Positions 15,736-19,549 of a stretch of 19,549 nucleotides of DNA are shown piece after piece. The notes beneath the pieces are model-generated. The model ran no database searches, had not been told where the DNA came from, and saw nothing but the letters and a program-made list of their open reading frames with translations. Every line of letters begins with the position of its first letter. The first letter of the stretch is position 1. The DNA comes from JANMDR01 sp043760555 (GTDB taxonomy: Bacteria; Pseudomonadota; Gammaproteobacteria; Burkholderiales; Usitatibacteraceae), in contig JAYUOW010000036.1 in the NCBI GenBank assembly GCA_043760555.1, positions 1 through 19,549 of the forward strand. Direction: 5' to 3'. The position numbers and the translations under genes were made by a program.

Positions 15736-17075
15736 AAATTATTTCCGTCCTCGCCACCCTCCTCCTTACCTCTTGCCAAATCATCGACCCCAACAACATC
15801 CTTGGTCGTTCTGGCCGCATGGAACCACCCGAAGTTACGCCTTTTCCAATGCCTAGCACGACGTGGAAGCGCGAGGCGATTGATACCGTGTATGAAACCG
15901 TGCAAACCCGTTATTACGATCCGGGGCTTAACGGTGTGGATTGGGCAGAGGCGCGGCGCAGTTATGAGCCTTTGCTGTTGGCGGCCGCAACCGATGATGA
16001 GTTTTGGGAACTGCTCGATAAATTTACTGGCGTGTTGAAAGATTCGCACACACGCGTGCATTCGCCTAAAGATGTGCGCAACGCGCGTGAGCAAGAAGTG
16101 CATTCTCTAGGTATCAGCCTTGCCGAAATTGAGGGAAAAATGCTGGTAACGAATGTGAATGGGGATTCTGACGCCTATTTTGCGGGTGTACGCTCAGGCA
16201 TGACGGTGACGCATATTGAGGGAGAGCCTGCGCTAAATTATCTGCGCAAATTAGAAGCGAATGTGCGCGAAACATCCACGCCGTGGACGCGTAAACGTGT
16301 GGCGTTTCGCAAGCTGTTGGCAGGGGACGTCGACAGCAAAATTTTGATGCAGTTTTTACGTTCAAATGGATCAGGCCAAATTATCGCGACCTTGAAGCGG
16401 CGTAGCTTCGCCACCGGTTCCGACATCAATATTCGTACCCTGCCCTCTGGTTACGGCTATATTCGGTTTTCTGGTTTTTCACTCAATAGCCAGTCACGCG
16501 TGCTGGCAGGCATTGAAAAGTTAAAAGAGTCCCCTGGCTTAATTATTGATGTCCGCAACAACGGCGGTGGGCTGGGCGCAGCAGCGCAAGCCATTACGAT
16601 GCGGCTATTTACCGAGGATAAAACTGGTGCCAAAGCGCTTACCCGCGATGGCAAGCCGATTAGGATTTTTTTTTACCCGATCATCCCAATAAGCCCTATT
16701 TTAAAGGCGAATGCGGCATTGGCCTACACCAAACCGGTGGTTATTTTGACCAACGAAAGCTCAGCGTCCGCGTCTGAATTAATGGCCTCCCTGCTCCAAG
16801 ATTTTGGCCGCGCCACCATCGTTGGGCAACGCACTTGCGGATGTTTGTTAGGCTATATTGGGCTGATGGACTTACCCGGTGGCGGGCAAATGGCGTATAG
16901 CGAAATTGGCTATGTATCGCCAAAAGGCAAACGCATTGAGGGCGAAGGTGTGACGCCCGACATTGCTGTGGTATTGACAATCGATGACATCGTTGCCCAA
17001 CGCGATCGTACCTTAGAAGCTGCAGAAGCCCATTTAACGGACATCACCAGAACAATTAAGGAGTCAGTAAAATGA
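15732..17075 (+). CDS. S41-family (C-terminal processing peptidase-like) lipoprotein with substituted catalytic lysine
   Basis: The 447-aa protein starts with a lipoprotein signal (LLLTSC, lipidation at Cys15), so it should be anchored to a membrane facing the periplasm. A PDZ-like segment lies around residues 125-165 (LGISLAEIEGKMLVTNV, then AGVRSGMTVTHIEGEP). The S41 protease core follows: GYIRFSGFS, then IIDVRNNGGGLG, then NESSASASELMAS with the nucleophile position at Ser346. The general-base lysine of CtpA/Tsp peptidases lies 25 residues after the serine in a TFGKG motif; here the string is GQRTCGC and the aligned residue is Cys371. The C-terminal GEGVTPDI is typical of the family. It may be a non-peptidase binding protein, or use a different catalytic set. 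It overlaps panE by 4 nt. Confidence 0.88.
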   Translation: MKIISVLATLLLTSCQIIDPNNILGRSGRMEPPEVTPFPMPSTTWKREAIDTVYETVQTRYYDPGLNGVDWAEARRSYEPLLLAAATDDEFWELLDKFTGVLKDSHTRVHSPKDVRNAREQEVHSLGISLAEIEGKMLVTNVNGDSDAYFAGVRSGMTVTHIEGEPALNYLRKLEANVRETSTPWTRKRVAFRKLLAGDVDSKILMQFLRSNGSGQIIATLKRRSFATGSDINIRTLPSGYGYIRFSGFSLNSQSRVLAGIEKLKESPGLIIDVRNNGGGLGAAAQAITMRLFTEDKTGAKALTRDGKPIRIFFYPIIPISPILKANAALAYTKPVVILTNESSASASELMASLLQDFGRATIVGQRTCGCLLGYIGLMDLPGGGQMAYSEIGYVSPKGKRIEGEGVTPDIAVVLTIDDIVAQRDRTLEAAEAHLTDITRTIKESVK

Positions 17076-18004
17076 AATTTTTATTTTTAGGTGCAGGTGG
17101 AACAGGCGGCTATTTTGGTGGGCGCTTGCATGAAGTGGGCGGCGATGTTACTTTTTTAGTGCGTGAAAAACGGGCAACGCAATTGGCACGCGATGGCTTG
17201 CTAATCGAAAGCCCGCACAACTTAAATGGCCGCATCAGCTTAAAAGTTAAAACCGTTACCGCTGCGAATTTGCAACCTGATTTTGATGTGATCTTTTTAA
17301 GCTGCAAGGCTTGGGACTTACAAAGCAGCATTGAAGCGATCAAGCCCGCCGTAAAAGCTGGCGTAAAAATCGTGCCACTACTTAACGGCATATCGCACCT
17401 AGATGCCCTAGATACGACCTTCGGCAAGGAATCCGTGCTAGGTGGAAGCTGCCAAATTTTTGGCCAGTTAACACCAGAAGGTGTAGTGCAACAGTTAAGC
17501 GAAGTACACCTAATCACTTGGGGCGCCCGCACACCCACGCAACGCGAAGCAAGCTTCGCCATCGCCGAAGCCTTCGCGCCATCCATTGTAGATTCACGCG
17601 GTAGCGACAATATTATGTTGGACATGTGGGAAAAATTTAGCTTCCTCACTACCCTTGCTGGCATGACCTGCCTAATGCGCGGCAATGTCGGTGCGATAGC
17701 GCGCACCCAAGACGGTGCCGCCTTAATGCAGCGCTTTGGCGATGCCTGCATTGCAGTGGCTAGCGCCGAAGGCTACGTCCCCCGCGAACACGTGCTGGCG
17801 AGGTTCACCGCCGTGCTGCAATCGCGCACGTCAAGCATGACTGCGTCAATGTACCGTGATTTAAGCGCAGGTGGCAAAACCGAAGCCGATCATATTATTG
17901 GACACATGCTGGCAAAAGCCCGTGAGCATGGCGTGGATGATGTGTTACTGGCTTGCGCTTATGCGCATTTGCAGGTGGCGAGTGCGGGTGCGACTGGCGC
18001 CTGA
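17072..18004 (+). CDS. panE: 2-dehydropantoate 2-reductase (ketopantoate reductase family)
   Basis: This 310-aa protein belongs to the ApbA/PanE family, which reduces ketopantoate to pantoate with NADPH for pantothenate and CoA synthesis. The nucleotide-binding loop LGAGGTGGYFGGRL is at 6-19, the SCKAWD segment follows, then MWEKFSFLTTLAGMTCLMRG with the conserved catalytic Lys188, and GGKTEADHI with Glu271. The start overlaps the S41 gene stop as ATGA. Bacteria often carry several PanE-like paralogues acting on other 2-oxoacids, so the name is at family level. The stop codon lies inside a palindromic repeat. Confidence 0.87.
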   Translation: MKFLFLGAGGTGGYFGGRLHEVGGDVTFLVREKRATQLARDGLLIESPHNLNGRISLKVKTVTAANLQPDFDVIFLSCKAWDLQSSIEAIKPAVKAGVKIVPLLNGISHLDALDTTFGKESVLGGSCQIFGQLTPEGVVQQLSEVHLITWGARTPTQREASFAIAEAFAPSIVDSRGSDNIMLDMWEKFSFLTTLAGMTCLMRGNVGAIARTQDGAALMQRFGDACIAVASAEGYVPREHVLARFTAVLQSRTSSMTASMYRDLSAGGKTEADHIIGHMLAKAREHGVDDVLLACAYAHLQVASAGATGA

Positions 18005-18033
18005 AGAATCACTATTTTAGGGTGTCTTCAGGC
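17999..18033. repeat. Palindromic repeat copy 3 (panE 3' end)
   Basis: GCCTGAAGAATCACT, loop ATTT, and TAGGGTGTCTTCAGGC form an imperfect palindrome between the convergent panE and nucleotidyltransferase genes. The first bases overlap the last panE codons and its TGA. The right arm is the exact reverse complement of the left arm of copy 2 at 12181. Here the convergent position makes a bidirectional terminator role plausible, although no T-tract follows. Confidence 0.6.
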
Positions 18034-18041
18034 TATGCTGT

Positions 18042-18722
18042 TTACACCAAATACCTCCCCAGCGCAGCTTTATCCCAAGTTACCGCCGTTTCAAGCGGTA
18101 ACTTATCGGGCGCTTGAATTGCCTTCCACGCAGTTTTAGCACTAGACGCTACAGCCAGTATTTCTAACGAATGGCGAATTTCTTGCGCTCTTGCGCGGAG
18201 CAATTGGGCAAATTTTTCGACGGGAATAGTGTCAGCACGCTGCGTTTCAATTGCCCACCAATCAAATAAATCTCGTGGCGTAAGTGCCCAACCACGATAG
18301 AACAACTTTTTGGCCAGCACTTCGGCTATTGGCTCAAGCGCAAACGAGGTATCCGCCGCATTGTCATCTGGTAGATCAAGCAGCGACATACCGACGATGA
18401 AGTCGATCTCGCCTTCTGGGTAGCGGAGTTTCAGCGATACCGCATTTTCGTCATATGCACTCAGCTCAAAATTAGCCCGATTGTTTAATCGTGGCGTGAG
18501 ATAGCCAATCCACTGCGGGTCACGAATGAACAAATCAATATCGTGGCTAATGCGGTGATTAAGCGCCAGCATCAGCCGCGTACCATCACCCAGTTTCGGC
18601 TGAAACGGCGCGCCTGCTGCTTGCTGTGCATCGGCAATCAACACCAATGCTCGCTGCTCTAATTTACGCCAAGAACCGCTCTGCCGGTGTAGGGCAATAT
18701 CGTGATGCGTGGTGTCGCTCAT
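18042..18722 (-). CDS. AbiEii/MenT-like nucleotidyltransferase (putative toxin)
   Basis: I place the start at the ATG at 18722 (226 aa), because its ATGA overlaps the upstream gene's stop codon; a longer GTG start at 18749 would overlap it by 31 nt. The protein has the polymerase-beta-type nucleotidyltransferase motif LGDGTRLMLAL (44-54) followed by HDIDLF with Asp61 and Asp63, and a third acidic residue, Asp107, in GEIDFIVG. The C-terminal half has EVLAKKLFYRG (Lys138/Lys139) and PRDLFDWWAI (Asp151, Asp154), which is the AbiEii-type pattern. Such proteins act as toxins that modify tRNA or other targets in abortive-infection or toxin-antitoxin systems. The first glycine pair is G-D-G rather than the usual G-G, but all acidic residues are present. 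Its partner is probably the coupled upstream gene. Confidence 0.8.
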   Translation of the reverse strand: MSDTTHHDIALHRQSGSWRKLEQRALVLIADAQQAAGAPFQPKLGDGTRLMLALNHRISHDIDLFIRDPQWIGYLTPRLNNRANFELSAYDENAVSLKLRYPEGEIDFIVGMSLLDLPDDNAADTSFALEPIAEVLAKKLFYRGWALTPRDLFDWWAIETQRADTIPVEKFAQLLRARAQEIRHSLEILAVASSAKTAWKAIQAPDKLPLETAVTWDKAALGRYLV

Positions 18723-19045
18723 ACCAAAAACGCCGTCGATTGTTCCCACTCGGCTACTCTAGGCATGTGATTGCGCAAACCCTCTTCGTAAAGCATATTG
18801 GCGCTTCGCGCATCCACACCTGCCTCATAGGCGCAAAGCACGATTAAACACGGGTTCAATTCGATGAAAAGCTGCGAAATTAGCGCGGCGGCAATAGATG
18901 ATTCGCCGACAGCAGAGATTGAGCCCTGTTGCAATGCGCATTCAAGCTGCGCGATCGACAGCGCATCACCTACTGAGGCGTTTAGGTGCGTTACGGCTAA
19001 GCCTAAACTCGGGGTACTGGTTAAATCGATACTGCTGATATTCAT
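18719..19045 (-). CDS. Unrecognised 108-aa protein coupled to the AbiEii-like gene (candidate antitoxin)
   Basis: This 108-residue acidic protein starts MNISSIDLTSTPSLGLAV and ends MPRVAEWEQSTAFLV. An AGAAGG ribosome-binding site lies upstream of its ATG. A hydrophobic, probably helical stretch (SSIAAALISQLFIELNPCL and on to IVLCAYEAG) lies at about residues 49-75; it contains charged residues and does not look like a clean membrane segment. I see no helix-turn-helix, ribbon-helix-helix or HEPN motif. Its TGA overlaps the ATG of the nucleotidyltransferase (ATGA), so the two should be translated together. By position it is the candidate antitoxin, but it does not resemble the classical AbiEi partner. 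Confidence 0.65.
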   Translation of the reverse strand: MNISSIDLTSTPSLGLAVTHLNASVGDALSIAQLECALQQGSISAVGESSIAAALISQLFIELNPCLIVLCAYEAGVDARSANMLYEEGLRNHMPRVAEWEQSTAFLV

Positions 19046-19087
19046 GTTGACCTTCTAAAATTGTCTCCGCAAAAATTCTGGCTATTG

Positions 19088-19465
19088 CTAGACTGTTAGT
19101 GTTTCGACTCTTAAATCCTCAATACACTCGAAGTGCTTTCCATTCGCGGTGAACAAAGCCTCATCATGAACCAACGCTGTCGCAGCAATTAGCGCATCTG
19201 CAAGACGCAGCCTATGCGAAAGCGAATAAGCGTCTATCCGCAATCCCGCTCGATCAGAAATGGCCGGGGTGATCGGCAAAACAATTGTTTGATATTGATG
19301 GAGACCGCGCTTTAGGTCAGCTAACTCCTGCTTATTGCGACATCCCTGCGCTAATTCGATATACGTTACCATTGAAATTTGTCATGGCAATAGCGCTTGC
19401 AAGCGAGTAGCTGCGTTTCGGTCCCTACGCGACATCCAGATCAGCACATCGGTATCAATAATCAT
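19088..19465 (-). pseudogene. vapC: vapC-like PIN-domain toxin gene interrupted by a TGA codon
   Basis: The full frame runs from ATG at 19465 to the stop at 19088 (126 codons) and shows the PIN-domain order. It begins MIIDTDVLIWMSRRDRNA with Asp4 and Asp6, then LQALLP, then TGA at codon 28, then QISMVTYIELAQGCRNK with the conserved Glu of YIELAQG, RLADALIAATA with a conserved Asp, and a C-terminal FTANGKHFECIEDL. Everything but codon 28 is intact, so a single substitution (for example TGG to TGA) explains the break. Translation restarted at Met32 (19372) would give 94 aa lacking the first aspartate pair and so an inactive ribonuclease. The start directly abuts the antitoxin stop (TAA ATG). 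Confidence 0.82.
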
Positions 19466-19549
19466 TTAATGATCAGTCTCCACTTTTGAATCAGGAAAAG
19501 ACCGAGCGGCTCGACTATCCCGTAAATATTGCGCCACATCAGTCATTTC
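19466..19549 (-). CDS. C-terminal tail of the presumed VapB antitoxin (5' end outside window)
   Basis: The last 27 codons of a frame read EMTDVAQYLRDSRAARSF and then PDSKVETDH before TAA, which is immediately followed by the vapC ATG. This adjacency is the usual antitoxin-toxin layout. The visible part is too short to name an antitoxin family, and the DNA-binding part lies off the window edge. Whether this antitoxin is intact cannot be seen. Confidence 0.55.
   Translation of the reverse strand, partial: EMTDVAQYLRDSRAARSFPDSKVETDH

Noticed and set aside
15564..16103. 179-aa minus-strand open frame across the 51-aa gene and the S41 gene start
   Set aside because: It lacks recognisable features and opposes two genes that have start signals and an ATGA junction.
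17110..17751. 213-aa minus-strand open frame inside panE
   Set aside because: It is antisense to a well-supported reductase and carries no motif or start signal.
19382..19384. Selenocysteine at the TGA in vapC
   Set aside because: PIN-domain toxins do not use selenocysteine at this place, and I see no SECIS-like hairpin directly downstream. A nonsense mutation fits better.

Overview
The window looks like chromosomal DNA from a proteobacterium. The gene set (fused indolepyruvate:ferredoxin oxidoreductase, a leucine/isovalerate (liu) operon, a PanE-family reductase) and the protein sequences suggest a betaproteobacterium of moderate GC. That placement is an inference from protein style and gene content, not from a marker gene.

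Positions 1-15158 lie almost entirely on the minus strand and are metabolic. Reading in the direction of transcription (right to left) the order is: a conserved zinc-ribbon-like/DUF6882-type protein (15158-14418); an ECH1-like dienoyl-CoA isomerase/hydratase (14362-13523); isovaleryl-CoA dehydrogenase liuA (13426-12260); a thiolase (12150-10972); a short-chain dehydrogenase (10968-10288); a tiny lipoprotein (10294-10043); a second acyl-CoA dehydrogenase (10025-8877); methylcrotonyl-CoA carboxylase beta liuB (8834-7218); methylglutaconyl-CoA hydratase liuC (7116-6319); methylcrotonyl-CoA carboxylase alpha liuD (6306-4315); an exported endonuclease/exonuclease/phosphatase-fold protein (4291-2873); and the first 912 codons of a fused indolepyruvate:ferredoxin oxidoreductase (2736 to the left edge). 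LiuA, LiuB/D and LiuC convert isovaleryl-CoA to 3-hydroxy-3-methylglutaryl-CoA. The thiolase would handle acetoacetyl-CoA formed later. HMG-CoA lyase (liuE) and the usual regulator liuR are not in the window. With the aromatic 2-oxoacid oxidoreductase next door, the block reads as an amino-acid/acyl-CoA degradation region.

Positions 15159-19549 are different in character. They hold a decayed HigA-type antitoxin relic with three in-frame stops and a deleted helix-turn-helix (15435-15223, minus). A plus-strand set of three genes coupled by ATGA overlaps follows: an unknown 51-aa protein, an S41-family lipoprotein whose catalytic lysine position is cysteine, and a PanE-like ketopantoate reductase. 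Beyond it, on the minus strand, are an AbiEii-like nucleotidyltransferase translationally coupled to an unrecognised 108-aa protein, and a vapC toxin gene broken by one TGA codon and preceded by the tail of its presumed antitoxin. This half looks like an accessory patch where toxin-antitoxin modules have landed and decayed.

Three copies of a ~35-bp palindromic repeat sit in intergenic spaces at 7166, 12181 and 17999, in both halves of the window. The most interesting leads are the AbiEii-like pair, the palindromic repeat family, the lysine-less S41 protein and the two broken toxin-antitoxin modules.
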